This document shows positions 25,871 to 34,830 of a DNA stretch of 64,000 nucleotides, one piece after another. Below the pieces are notes generated by a model that was not told the origin of the DNA, did no database searches, and saw only the letters and a list, made by a program, of their open reading frames with translations. This stretch comes from Cryptosporangium phraense (GTDB lineage Bacteria > Actinomycetota > Actinomycetes > Mycobacteriales > Cryptosporangiaceae). Made by a program: the position numbers and the translations under genes. Where the stretch lies: assembly GCF_006912135.1 (NCBI RefSeq), contig NZ_VIRS01000017.1, forward strand, positions 141,211 to 205,210. Reading direction: 5' to 3'. The first letter of the stretch is position 1; every line of letters starts with the position of its first letter.

Positions 25871-27121
25871 TCAGACGGACGCGGGGGTGCGGTCGGTGGT
25901 GGTGGGCTGGCCCTCTTCCCACTCCTCGTTCACGTTGCCGGCGTGGACCGGCTTGAGCCGCGAGCGGATGTACATGAACACGGCCGCGGCCAGGAGAAGG
26001 AGGAAGACCACGATCGCGCCGACCAGGCCGCCACCGAGGATGTCGCCGATGTACCACATCACCGCGCCGACGACCGCGGCGCTGGGCAGCGTGATCACCC
26101 AGGCGGCGACCATGCGGCCGGCCACCCGCCAGCGGACCGCGGCACCGCGCTTGCCGATGCCGGTGCCGAGGATCGACCCGGTGGCGACGTGCGTGGTCGA
26201 GAGCGCGAAGCCCAGGTGGCTGGAGACCAGGATGACCGCGGCCGAGGCGCCCTCGGCGGCCATGCCCTGCGGCGGGGCGATCTCGACCAGGCCCTTGCCG
26301 AGCGTGCGGATGATCCGCCAGCCGCCGAGGTAGGTGCCGGACGCGATCGCGAGCGCACAGGCGGCCTTGACCCAGAACGGGATGTTCTCGGTGTCGGTCC
26401 AGTGCCCGGACGCGATCAGCGCGAGCGTGATGACACCCATCGTCTTCTGGGCGTCGTTGGTGCCGTGGGCCAGCGAGACCAGCGAGGCCGAGCCGATCTG
26501 GCCCCAGCGGAAGCCGGTGTCGGTGTACCGCGCGGCGACGCCCTTGACGATCGCGTAGATCAGCCAGGTGCCGACCGCGGCGATGATGCAGGCGATGACG
26601 GGGGACAGCAGGGCAGGCAGGACGACCTTGCCGACCACGCCGTCGAGCTTGCTGCCGTCGCCGTTCCAGTTGACGCCGCTCCAGCCGAGGCCGGCGATCG
26701 TCGCGCCGATCAGGCCGCCGAACAGGGCGTGCGAGGAGCTCGACGGGAGGCCGAGCAGCCAGGTGGCGAGGTTCCAGATGATGCCGCCGGCGAGGCCGGC
26801 GAGCACGATGATGAGGAGCGCTTGCCCGCCGTCGGCGGTCAGTGCTTCCTTCGGCGTGCCGTCGTGATTTTGAATCTTGACCACGGCGTTGGTGACCGTC
26901 AGCGCAACTTCGACGGACAGGAACGCACCGATCAGGTTCAAGATCCCCGACAGCGCGACTGCAGTCTTGGGCTGCAGTGCCCCGGTGGCGATGGACGTGG
27001 CCATCGCGTTTGCGGTGTCGTGAAAACCGTTCGTGAAGTCGAACCCTAACGCGACGATCACGACCAGCACGAGGACTACCGATGCAGCTGTCACGCGATC
27101 CAGATTGCGCGCGCCAACCAT
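25871..27121 (-). CDS. pitA: Low-affinity inorganic phosphate transporter PitA
   Basis: 416 residues, PiT family. The duplicated signature is present: FTNGFHDTANAMATSIATGAL near the N-terminus and SLAHGTNDAQKTMGVITLAL in the second half, with about ten membrane helices. It carries metal-phosphate in symport with protons or Na+. It is first gene of a three-gene minus-strand operon with the small membrane protein and DUF3349. A PHO-box-like direct repeat lies 37-58 bases upstream of the ATG, suggesting PhoP control. Confidence 0.93.
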   Translation of the reverse strand: MVGARNLDRVTAASVVLVLVVIVALGFDFTNGFHDTANAMATSIATGALQPKTAVALSGILNLIGAFLSVEVALTVTNAVVKIQNHDGTPKEALTADGGQALLIIVLAGLAGGIIWNLATWLLGLPSSSSHALFGGLIGATIAGLGWSGVNWNGDGSKLDGVVGKVVLPALLSPVIACIIAAVGTWLIYAIVKGVAARYTDTGFRWGQIGSASLVSLAHGTNDAQKTMGVITLALIASGHWTDTENIPFWVKAACALAIASGTYLGGWRIIRTLGKGLVEIAPPQGMAAEGASAAVILVSSHLGFALSTTHVATGSILGTGIGKRGAAVRWRVAGRMVAAWVITLPSAAVVGAVMWYIGDILGGGLVGAIVVFLLLLAAAVFMYIRSRLKPVHAGNVNEEWEEGQPTTTDRTPASV

Positions 27122-27157
27122 CAGCCATCTAGGGCCGGACGTCTGAGTCCGACCAAT

Positions 27158-27179
27158 GTTCGCCTTCGGTTCACCTTCG
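27158..27179. promoter_or_regulatory. PHO-box-like direct repeat upstream of pitA
   Basis: Two adjacent 11-base units, GTTCGCCTTCG and GTTCACCTTCG, match the form of actinomycete PhoP direct-repeat units (GTTCACC-type, 11-base period). They lie in the 267-base gap between pitA and the DHA2 exporter gene. I see nothing else recognisable in that gap. Confidence 0.65.
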
Positions 27180-27388
27180 TCCGGGAACTTCCGCGGACGC
27201 TGCGGAAACGACTGTTTGCCCGCGGGCGACCAGGGTTGAAACGTGGTGTTCCCTGGGCCTTCTTGCGCGCATCAGTGTGCTGACGGACACGCCGTGCCGC
27301 TGCGCGCCGGGCAGTCCACGTTCACTGCCCGGCCATCTCGCGTTCCACTTCGGACCTCCTGGCCGGGGCGCCGCGCCGCTCGGATGAA

Positions 27389-29038
27389 TCAGCGGGGAGC
27401 CGGGGCTTCGCGGCCCTCGGTGAGGGTGGCGTCCTCGACGCCGACTCCGCCCGCCAGTTCGGCCAGCGGCGTCGCCTCCTCCGGGTCCCGGTCCGCCTTG
27501 GCCAGGTCGACGGTCGTCCGCAACTCGACCTTCGGCAGCGCGATCGCGGCGAGCACTCCCACGACGCCGATCACCGCGGCGATCAGGAAGATGTGACCGG
27601 TGGCGTCGCCGTAGGCGGCCCGGACGATCTCCTGGAACGCGGGCGGCAGCGCCTTGAGGTCCAGCGTGCTGGTGTCCCCACCGGCCGCGGAAGCGGGCAC
27701 CCCGGCCGCGGCCAGCTTGGCGGTGATGTCGGTGGTCACCTTCGAAGCCAGCACCGCGCCCAGCACCGAGACGCCGATCGTGCCGCCGAGCGACCGGAAG
27801 AACGTGATCGCCCCGCTGGCCGCGCCCAGGTCCGACAGCGCCACCGTGTTCTGGACGACCAGCACCAGGTTCTGCATCGACATGCCGACGCCGGTGCCGA
27901 CCAGGAACATCCCGACGCCGACGATCACCAGGTTGGTCCGGTGGTCGATCGTCCCCAGGATCGCGAACCCGGCCACCAGCACGACCGTGCCCGCGATGAT
28001 GTACGGCTTGATCTTGCCGGTCGCGGTGATCAGCCGTCCGGCGATCGTCGACGAGAGCAGGACGCCGGCCATCATCGGGATCGTCAGCAGGCCGGCCTCG
28101 GTGGGGGAGTACCCGCGGCCGATCTGGAAGTACTGACCGAGGAAGACCGCGCCACCGAACATCGCCATGCCGACCGCCAGGCTGGCGACGATGGCCAGCG
28201 CCGGCGTCCGCTGGACGATCACCCGCAGCGGCACGACGGGTTCGCGCACCCGGCTCTCCACCCAGGTCGCGAACGCCAGCACGGCCAGACCCGCGAGAAC
28301 CATCACCGCGGTCGGCCACGACAGCCAGTCGAACGACGAGCCGACGAACGTCACCCAGATCAGCAGGATGCTCACGCCGCCGGCGATCAGGAACGCCCCG
28401 GCGTAGTCGATCGACACGTCCGCGCGCTTCACGACCGCGAGGTTCAGCGTCCGCTGCAGGACGGCGAGCGCGACGATCGCGATCGGGACGCCGATGAAGA
28501 AGCACCAGCGCCAGCCGAGCCAGTCCGTGTCGACGATCAGGCCGCCGAGCAGCGGGCCGCCGACCGTCGCCAGCGCCATCACCGCGCCGAGGTAGCCGTT
28601 GTAGCGGCCGCGCTCGCGCGGCGGGATCATCGCCGCCATCACGACCTGCACCAGCGCCTGCAGACCGCCCATGCCCAGGCCCTGGAACGCGCGCGCGGCG
28701 ATCAGCTCAGCGGCGTTCTGCGCGAAACCGCAGATGATCGAGCCGATCACGAAGATCGTGATCGCGATCTGGACCAGCAGCTTCTTGCTGAACAGGTCGG
28801 CGAGCTTGCCCCAGATCGGCGTGGTCGCGGTCGCCGCGAGCAGCGACGCGGTCACCACCCACGTGTACTGCGACTGGCTGCCGTTCAGCGCGCCGATGAT
28901 CGTCGGCAGTGCGGTCGAGACCACGGTCGCGCTGGTCATCGCGACGAACAGCACCAGCAGGAGGCCGGAGAGGGCCTCCAGGATCTGCCGGTGGGTCATC
29001 GCCTGGTTCTGCGGGGGTGAAGCGGTCGGCGCGGTCAT
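27389..29038 (-). CDS. DHA2 (EmrB/QacA) family multidrug MFS exporter
   Basis: 549 residues, 14-helix MFS. The ATG at 29038 is chosen because it sits just before the first charged segment; an upstream frame extension has no support. Seen are the helix-1 motif LSGLLLVLFVAMTSATVVSTALPTIIGALN, motif A-type GKLADLFSKK, and motif C LGAVMALATVGGPLLGGLIVD. A long helix-13/14 loop carries AAAGVPASAAGGDTSTLDLKALPPAFQEIVRAAYG, usual for this branch. It exports drugs or toxic metabolites with proton antiport. It is divergent from a TetR gene that probably represses it. Confidence 0.92.
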   Translation of the reverse strand: MTAPTASPPQNQAMTHRQILEALSGLLLVLFVAMTSATVVSTALPTIIGALNGSQSQYTWVVTASLLAATATTPIWGKLADLFSKKLLVQIAITIFVIGSIICGFAQNAAELIAARAFQGLGMGGLQALVQVVMAAMIPPRERGRYNGYLGAVMALATVGGPLLGGLIVDTDWLGWRWCFFIGVPIAIVALAVLQRTLNLAVVKRADVSIDYAGAFLIAGGVSILLIWVTFVGSSFDWLSWPTAVMVLAGLAVLAFATWVESRVREPVVPLRVIVQRTPALAIVASLAVGMAMFGGAVFLGQYFQIGRGYSPTEAGLLTIPMMAGVLLSSTIAGRLITATGKIKPYIIAGTVVLVAGFAILGTIDHRTNLVIVGVGMFLVGTGVGMSMQNLVLVVQNTVALSDLGAASGAITFFRSLGGTIGVSVLGAVLASKVTTDITAKLAAAGVPASAAGGDTSTLDLKALPPAFQEIVRAAYGDATGHIFLIAAVIGVVGVLAAIALPKVELRTTVDLAKADRDPEEATPLAELAGGVGVEDATLTEGREAPAPR

Positions 29039-29157
29039 CGGCGCGCGTCCTCCAGAATCTGGGCCCTTGCTTGACTGATGCAACCGCACGATACCTTCTC
29101 AACGGGAAAACTTGCACGCTGGGCAAGATCGCCGGAACGCGCGCTAAGCTCACCGGC

Positions 29158-29754
29158 GTGGACGCCCCGGAAGGACTCCGCGAGCGGAAGAAGGCCGCCG
29201 CGCGACTCGCGCTGCACGAGGCGGCCGTGCGGCTGGCCCTCGAGCACGGGCTCGACCACGTCACGACCGAGGCGATCGCCGACGCCGCCGACCTGTCCCG
29301 CCGGACGTTCTCGAACTACTTCGCCAGCAAGGAGGACGCGATCCTCGACGGCGACGTCGTCCGGCTGCAGGACTGGCTGGCGGCGCTGCGCGACCGGCCG
29401 CCGTCCGAGCCGCCCTGGCGCGCGCTGCGCGCGAGCCTCAACTCACTCACCGATCGCTGGCTCGACCCCGACCTGGCCCGGGTCACCGCGATGCGCGCGC
29501 TGCGTCAGCACCCGTCGTTGCTGGCTCGCCAGTCGGCGATCTACGGCGCGTTCGAACGCGACGCGGCCGGCGTGCTGCTGGCCCGGTCCGGTGCGCACGC
29601 TCCGGACGACCGGCGGGCGGCCCGGGTGCAGGCGGCCGCGTTCCTGAGCGGGCTCCGCGTCGCGATGAATCTCTGGGTCGAGGAACCGGACGTCCACCAC
29701 CTGATGCCCACGCTCGACCAGGTCCTCGACCAGCTCGGCCGCGGGTTCGAGTGA
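29158..29754 (+). CDS. TetR family regulator of the divergent exporter
   Basis: 198 residues from GTG 29158. The HTH is RLALHEAAVRLALEHGLDHVTTEAIADAADLSRRTFSNYFASKEDAIL, with a TAAGCT box shortly upstream. The C-terminal part is a helical ligand domain ending VHHLMPTLDQVLDQLGRGFE. Between this gene and the exporter are short inverted repeats, such as CTTGC-N7-GCAAG at 29111-29127, that could be its operator, but these are weaker than the operators at the other TetR loci in the window. Confidence 0.9.
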   Translation: MDAPEGLRERKKAAARLALHEAAVRLALEHGLDHVTTEAIADAADLSRRTFSNYFASKEDAILDGDVVRLQDWLAALRDRPPSEPPWRALRASLNSLTDRWLDPDLARVTAMRALRQHPSLLARQSAIYGAFERDAAGVLLARSGAHAPDDRRAARVQAAAFLSGLRVAMNLWVEEPDVHHLMPTLDQVLDQLGRGFE

Positions 29755-29762
29755 CCGATCGG

Positions 29763-29790
29763 CCCGGCCGGGGCGCACGCCCCGGCCGGG
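29763..29790. terminator. Bidirectional GC hairpin
   Basis: A near-perfect palindrome, CCCGGCCGGGGCG-CA-CGCCCCGGCCGGG, lies between the convergent TetR gene (stop 29754) and the CU044_5270-type gene (stop 29797). It is well placed to end both transcripts. Confidence 0.75.
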
Positions 29791-29796
29791 AACCGG

Positions 29797-31251
29797 TCAC
29801 CGAACCGGCGTGAAACCGGTCGCGGTGCGGGTGAACCGCTGCGGCGCGGCGCCGGGTGACGTCTCCACCTGGAGCTGATTCGCCTTCAGGTCGACCTTCG
29901 GACCGGGCCCGCTGCCGACCAGCTCGACGAGCGCTGCCGGACCGGGAAACACGTCGGGCTGCCCCAGGAACGCGACGATCGCGTAGGTGAGCTGATCCGT
30001 CCGGCCCGGCTCGGTCGGCCGGATCCGGATGACGACCACCGCCGACTCCGGCATCGCGGAGTCCGCCGGCACGTGGACGACCGGGAACGCCCGCGTATCG
30101 ACCTCGAACTGCAGCGGCCACTGGTCGTCCTTGGGCAGCTGGGCGACGCCGTTGACGAAGTGCGCGATCGGCCCGCCTCCGCCCGGGCGCCCGGCCGTGA
30201 TCACCGGCCGCTTGCTGACGTCCAGCGGCAACTCCCAGTCCCCGTTCGCGAAGTCGACGTCCCGGATCGACGACGGCGCCGGAACCACCGCGGACTTCGC
30301 CGGTGCCGGCAGCGCGGCGAGCGGCACGACGGCCGGATCGAACGACGCCGCCGGCACGTCGCCCGGCTTCGCGGACGCCCCGAAAGCGAGGAACGTGCTC
30401 TCCACCGTCCCGGTCTTCACCGCCATCACCGCGCCGCTCTCCGGGTTGACCAGGATCCGGTCGGTGACCCCGCCGACCGTGAACCCGATGCCGGGCGAGT
30501 GCCGTCCCCGCCCGTCCACGCCGTCCCGGACGAGATACGCGCCGGGAATCCGGGTCGCGACGTCGTACACCCACCCGCGGATCACCGGACTGGCCTGACC
30601 ACCCAGCTTCAGCATCTGCGCGACCGCGGCCGACATCCGGAACGTGCCGTGTCCGTCGCGGTCGGCCTTCTCCAGTGCGGCCAGCAGGTCCTCGGGGCGC
30701 AACGTGCGGGCGGCCAGATCGAGCAGCTGGTAGTTCGGCCGTTCGATCATGGCCTGGAACACCGTCGTCTTCGGTGTGCCGGCGGGCAGGTCCACGTACG
30801 GGCGGAGGTCTCCGCTGCCGGTGCGGCCGAAGCTCTGCTTCTGACCGTTCGCCGAGTACCAGGACTCGCGGGTCGAGCCGCCGGAGGCCTCCCGGACGTA
30901 GATGAAGTCGTCCGGCCGGTAGCCGGGCAGCTGCCAGTCCCGGCCCTCCCGGTTCGAGGCCGCGGCCAGCAGGCTGCGCAGCTCGGCCAGCGACTTCGGG
31001 CCCGACCCGGCGGGTGTCACCGAGTTCGTCTCCCGGCCGAGGAACAGGCTCACTCCGGCGGTCAGGGCGACGACCAGCACCAGGGCGGCGGCAGTCAGCA
31101 GCGGGACGGCCCAGCCGCTGTTCCGGAACGTGCGGCGCGTCGTCAGCTGCGAGAGCAGCGCGTCCCGAGGTACCCCGGGCTCACGGTCGGCCGGTGCGGC
31201 CGGCAGCAGGGCCGCGACCTCGGCGATCTCGGCGTGTTCGGTGGTGTTCAT
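29797..31251 (-). CDS. CU044_5270-type membrane protein, copy 3
   Basis: 484 residues. A short cytoplasmic N-terminus (about 1-45) is followed by one membrane helix (VPLLTAAALVLVVALTAGVSLFL) and a large extracytoplasmic part with repeated beta-rich stretches (FIYVREASGGSTRESWYSANGQ; WVYDVATRIPGAYLVRDGVDGRGR). This is the layout of the CU044_5270 family, which accompanies ECF sigma genes. Its ATG overlaps the sigma stop (ATGA at 31248-31251). An anti-sigma role is likely by position, but no zinc-binding anti-sigma motif (HxxxCxxC) is present. Confidence 0.78.
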   Translation of the reverse strand: MNTTEHAEIAEVAALLPAAPADREPGVPRDALLSQLTTRRTFRNSGWAVPLLTAAALVLVVALTAGVSLFLGRETNSVTPAGSGPKSLAELRSLLAAASNREGRDWQLPGYRPDDFIYVREASGGSTRESWYSANGQKQSFGRTGSGDLRPYVDLPAGTPKTTVFQAMIERPNYQLLDLAARTLRPEDLLAALEKADRDGHGTFRMSAAVAQMLKLGGQASPVIRGWVYDVATRIPGAYLVRDGVDGRGRHSPGIGFTVGGVTDRILVNPESGAVMAVKTGTVESTFLAFGASAKPGDVPAASFDPAVVPLAALPAPAKSAVVPAPSSIRDVDFANGDWELPLDVSKRPVITAGRPGGGGPIAHFVNGVAQLPKDDQWPLQFEVDTRAFPVVHVPADSAMPESAVVVIRIRPTEPGRTDQLTYAIVAFLGQPDVFPGPAALVELVGSGPGPKVDLKANQLQVETSPGAAPQRFTRTATGFTPVR

Positions 31252-31802
31252 CGGGCCTCCTGCCGGGCCGGCGCAACGGTGTCGCGGAGATGGGCGCGCG
31301 CCCGGGACAGCCTCGAGCGCACGGTGCCGATCGGGATGCCGAGCGCTTCGGCGGTGGCGGCGTAGTCGAGCCCGGCGTAGACGCAGAGCGCGACGACCTC
31401 CCGCTCGGGCCGGCGCAGGGTCTCGAGCGCGGCCCGGACCGCGCGCCACTGGTCGAGGTCGTCGAGGTGCCCGACGAGCGCCTCGGCGAAGTCGGGCTCG
31501 GCCGGAACCCGCGGCAACCGGGCCAGCGCCGCCGCGTGGCGACGCCGGGCCCGGGCGGTGTTCCGCACGACGTTCGTCGCGATGCCGAGCAGCCAGGGCA
31601 GCAGCGTGCCGCCCTCGGCGTCGATGCGTTCCCGGCACCGCCAGGCCTCGAGGAACGTCAGCGAGACCGCGTCCTCGGCACCGGTCCAGTCACCGAGTAA
31701 TCGGTAGGCGTGGTTGTAGACGGGGCGTGCGGCCGAGTCGAACAGCTCGCCGAAGGCGGCCGAGTCCCCGGCCCGCACGCGTTCCCGCAGAGTGGTCGTC
31801 AC
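31248..31802 (-). CDS. ECF sigma factor, copy 2
   Basis: 184 residues. Region 2 is FGELFDSAARPVYNHAYRLLGDWTGAEDAVSLTFLEAWR. Region 4 is ALETLRRPEREVVALCVYAGLDYAATAEALGIPIGTVRSRLSRARAHLRD. It is highly similar to the sigma encoded at 32700-33290, so the two arose by duplication. The GTG at 31802 starts 37 bases after the preceding CU044_5270-type gene. It recruits RNA polymerase to a small regulon, probably under control of the membrane protein coded by the overlapping downstream gene. Confidence 0.92.
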   Translation of the reverse strand: MTTTLRERVRAGDSAAFGELFDSAARPVYNHAYRLLGDWTGAEDAVSLTFLEAWRCRERIDAEGGTLLPWLLGIATNVVRNTARARRRHAAALARLPRVPAEPDFAEALVGHLDDLDQWRAVRAALETLRRPEREVVALCVYAGLDYAATAEALGIPIGTVRSRLSRARAHLRDTVAPARQEAR

Positions 31803-31839
31803 GCCCTACTTCTGTCCACAGCCCGGGCACAGTTCCGAC

Positions 31840-32703
31840 TTATTTTGCCGGTGGCACTCCGGCGTACGGAACCAGGGCGGTGGAGACGATCGCCGGCCCC
31901 GGTGGGCCGCCCGACGCCCCGTCCGATTCGGCGAGCAGCGACCCGTCGTCCGGATCGATGAGGATCACCTGCCGACCCAGGGTCAGCGCCGTGCCGGGCC
32001 GGCCGACGGCGTCGGAGACGCCGGTCCGGACGGTCACGCCCGGCACCCGCAGGGCCGCGCGGTAGAGCCAGGTGCGGACCGCCGGTGACGCCAGACCGCC
32101 GTTGCGCAGCATCAGCCGGACCTTGGCGAAGATCGCGTCGTTCCCGGACGCGGTTCGGCGGAGCTCGGCGTAGAGCGCCTCGTCGCCGTTCCCGCGCAGG
32201 CCCTGCGCACCCGACATGTACGTGTAGGTCGGGTACTTCACCGCGCTGACCACGTTCTGCGGTGCCCCCGCTTTCCACTGCGTGAGCAGCGGATCGGTGG
32301 TGCGCAGGCCCTTCGCGTCGAGGATCGCGCCCCGGCTCCCGCCGCCCTCGTTGACCCAGATCTCGGTCGTCCCGGCCGGGTCGGTGCCCGGTGTCGTCCG
32401 GGTCTGCACGTAGACGAAGTCGCTCGGGTTGAACCCCAGTTCCCGCGGCTTCACGGTCCGGTCGACGACGTCGAGCCGGGCGCGCAGGTCCTGGATCGGC
32501 TTCGCGTCGGCGACCGGCGCGGGCGGGTCCGACCGCAGGCCGGCGCCGGCCAGCGCGGCGATCGCGACGGTCGCGGCCACCGCCCCGGCGGCCAGCGCGG
32601 GCACCAGGAACCGGCGACGCCGCGCTACCGGCTCGGTGCGCGTGATCTCGGCCAGCAGGGCCGCCCGCCGCTGGTCGGCGTCGGGGAGCGGACAGTCGAT
32701 CAC
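31840..32703 (-). CDS. CU044_5270-type membrane protein, copy 2
   Basis: 287 residues, the shortest of three paralogues here. One membrane helix follows a basic stretch (RRRRFLVPALAAGAVAATVAIAALAGAGL, about 25-53). The external part has FVYVQTRTTPGTDPAGTTEIWVNEGG and RTWLYRAALRVPGVTVRTGVSDAVGRPG, parallel to copies 1 and 3, but the C-terminal 200 residues of those are missing. The GTG at 32703 overlaps the sigma stop (GTGA), so the pair is translationally coupled. Confidence 0.78.
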   Translation of the reverse strand: MIDCPLPDADQRRAALLAEITRTEPVARRRRFLVPALAAGAVAATVAIAALAGAGLRSDPPAPVADAKPIQDLRARLDVVDRTVKPRELGFNPSDFVYVQTRTTPGTDPAGTTEIWVNEGGGSRGAILDAKGLRTTDPLLTQWKAGAPQNVVSAVKYPTYTYMSGAQGLRGNGDEALYAELRRTASGNDAIFAKVRLMLRNGGLASPAVRTWLYRAALRVPGVTVRTGVSDAVGRPGTALTLGRQVILIDPDDGSLLAESDGASGGPPGPAIVSTALVPYAGVPPAK

Positions 32704-33290
32704 CACGCCTCCTCGTGCGCGGCGACCGGGGGAACGGCCACGTCCCGGAGCCGGGCCCGGGCCCGGGACAGCCGCGACCGGACCGTGCCGACCGGGATGT
32801 CCAGCGCCTCGGCCGTGGCGACGTAGTCCAGCTCGGCGTAGACGCAGAGCGCGAACACCTCGCGCTCGGGGCGGCGCAGCGCGCTCAGCGCCTGCTGGGC
32901 GGCCCGGGCCGAGTTCAGCACGTCGATCTTGTCGGCGACCTCGTCGGCGAAGTCGGGCTCGTCGCGCGGCTGGGGTAACCGGTCGAGTGCGGCCGCGTGC
33001 CGCCGCCGGGCCCGAGCGAGGTTGCGGGCCACGTTCGTCGCGATGCCGAGCAGCCACGGCACCAGCGGCCCGCCCTCCGGCTGCACCCGGTTCCGGCCCC
33101 GCCAGGCCTCGAGGAACGTCAGCGAGACCGTGTCCTCGGCCGCCGACCAGTCGCCGAGCAGCCGGTAGGCGTGGTTGTAGACGCGTCGGGCCCCGACGTC
33201 GAAGAGCTCGCCGAACGCGGCGGGGTCCCCGGCTCGGACGCGGTGGCGCAAGGATGTCGTCACAGGTGAAGTCCTATCGGGGGTATTCAC
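32700..33290 (-). CDS. ECF sigma factor, copy 1
   Basis: 196 residues from GTG 33290, which overlaps the stop of the upstream CU044_5270-type gene (GTGA). A second GTG at 33263 gives a start aligned with that of sigma copy 2 and is an alternative. Region 2 is FGELFDVGARRVYNHAYRLLGDWSAAEDTVSLTFLEAWR. Region 4 is ALSALRRPEREVFALCVYAELDYVATAEALDIPVGTVRSRLSRARARLRD. It is overlapped on both sides by putative membrane regulators. Confidence 0.92.
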   Translation of the reverse strand: MNTPDRTSPVTTSLRHRVRAGDPAAFGELFDVGARRVYNHAYRLLGDWSAAEDTVSLTFLEAWRGRNRVQPEGGPLVPWLLGIATNVARNLARARRRHAAALDRLPQPRDEPDFADEVADKIDVLNSARAAQQALSALRRPEREVFALCVYAELDYVATAEALDIPVGTVRSRLSRARARLRDVAVPPVAAHEEAW

Positions 33291-34804
33291 TTGGCGGGGG
33301 CGAAGCCGAGGCCGCTACGGGTGTACTTCTGCGGGGTGGCCCCGGGGTGCTCGGCGATCGAGAGCGTGTCGCCGTCGGTGGTGACGACCGGGCCCGGGCC
33401 GTTCCGGACGATCAGGACGATCGACTGCGGCCCCGGGAACAGCGGGCCCGGCGCACCGGAGAACAGGATCACCGCGTACTGCACGTCGGGCAGCGAGGAC
33501 GTGATCGCGATCGTCACGACCGCGCAGTCGGCGCCCGGCTTCTTGGCCGCGTCCTCGTACTTCGGCCCGGTCGTCGGCCAGACGCCGTCCAGCTGGGCCT
33601 GGTTCGGCGTCAGGTACACCGGCTTGCCGATCGTCAGCTCGAGCTTCTTCCCGCGCTCGGTCAGCGTCACCCGGCCGTCGCGGAAGTCGGCGACCGGCCC
33701 GCCGGAGCCCGAGTCGAGGCCCGCGTCGACCACCGGCGCTCTCGAGACGTCGATCGGCACCTCGAACTTCAGGTTGCGGACGTCGACGTCACGGATGTCG
33801 GCGGCCGGATCCCAGCTCGGCTTGCCCTGCGATACCTCGGGGACCTCGCTGGGCGACGGCGGTGGCGTGGCCTTCCGGATCGTCGTCGCGCCGACCTTGT
33901 CGACGATCCCGCCGAGCGAGATCGCGTCCGGCTTCCCGCCGGCCGGCAGCACGCCCTCGTAGCGCAGCGCGCCGGACGCCGGGTCGAACGCGATCATCTG
34001 CCGTCCGTAGGTGATCGCGGCGACGTGTTTCCCGGTGACGTCGACGACGTCCGGGTCGAAGCCGGCGCCGGGCACGAGCGCGGCCGCGTGGTAGAGCCAG
34101 GCCGCCGTCGGGGGTTCGGCCACCCCGGCCACCTGCAACAGCCGGCGGACCCGTGCGAAGACGTTCCCTTCGGGGTCGCCCTTGTCGTTCTTCGTCGCGT
34201 GCCGGATCGCCTCCAGCAGGTCGAGTGGCCCGGAGCGGCCCGCGTACGGATCGATCTTCGAGTACGTGGGCTGTTCGGCGGCGGTCTTCAGCGTCGACAG
34301 GATCAGGTTGCCGGTGACGCCGGACGGCTCCTCGGACATCGGGCCGCCGTCGATCCGGATGCTCGTCGTGCCGTGACCATCGGCCGGGAACCACTGCTCG
34401 CGGGTCGCGAGGGCGCCACCGGCCGTCCGGACCCGGGCCTTCGTGTAGACGTAGTCGGAGTCGGGCTGGGACCAGTTCGGGGCCCGGTACGACTTCACGG
34501 CCTTGTCGACGCGGGCCAGCAGCCCGTTCAGGCTGTCGTCGCGCAGCGCCGGGCGGGTCGGGGACGGCGCCCGGGCCGGGGCAGCGGTGGTCGTCGGGCG
34601 CCCGTCGGTCCGCGGCTCGAGCACCACCGCGCCGAGCACGACCGCGGCGACCGTGGCCGCGACCGCTCCGGCGGCCAGGAACGGGGGCAGCAGCCGACCG
34701 GTGCGCCGCACGGCCGGGGCTCGCTGCAGCTCCCGGAGGAGCGCGGCCCGGCGCTCGTCGGCGCCGGGCAGCGGAGCTTCACGGGCTGGCGGTGTGGTCG
34801 TCAC
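33287..34804 (-). CDS. CU044_5270-type membrane protein, copy 1
   Basis: 505 residues. The start at GTG 34804 lies directly after AAGGAG, a tight spacing, but no better start is in frame. There is a short cytoplasmic tail, one membrane helix (LLPPFLAAGAVAATVAAVVLGAVVL, about 36-60), a Thr/Pro/Ala-rich linker, then a long external domain with paired motifs also found in copy 3 (SDIRDVDV-type strands, GPGPVVTTDGDTLSIAEHPGATPQKYTRSGLGFAP at the end). It overlaps sigma copy 1. Its function is not established; regulation of the sigma factor is inferred. Confidence 0.78.
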   Translation of the reverse strand: MTTTPPAREAPLPGADERRAALLRELQRAPAVRRTGRLLPPFLAAGAVAATVAAVVLGAVVLEPRTDGRPTTTAAPARAPSPTRPALRDDSLNGLLARVDKAVKSYRAPNWSQPDSDYVYTKARVRTAGGALATREQWFPADGHGTTSIRIDGGPMSEEPSGVTGNLILSTLKTAAEQPTYSKIDPYAGRSGPLDLLEAIRHATKNDKGDPEGNVFARVRRLLQVAGVAEPPTAAWLYHAAALVPGAGFDPDVVDVTGKHVAAITYGRQMIAFDPASGALRYEGVLPAGGKPDAISLGGIVDKVGATTIRKATPPPSPSEVPEVSQGKPSWDPAADIRDVDVRNLKFEVPIDVSRAPVVDAGLDSGSGGPVADFRDGRVTLTERGKKLELTIGKPVYLTPNQAQLDGVWPTTGPKYEDAAKKPGADCAVVTIAITSSLPDVQYAVILFSGAPGPLFPGPQSIVLIVRNGPGPVVTTDGDTLSIAEHPGATPQKYTRSGLGFAPAK

Positions 34805-34830
34805 ACTCCTTAGCTGTCCACAGGAGCCAC

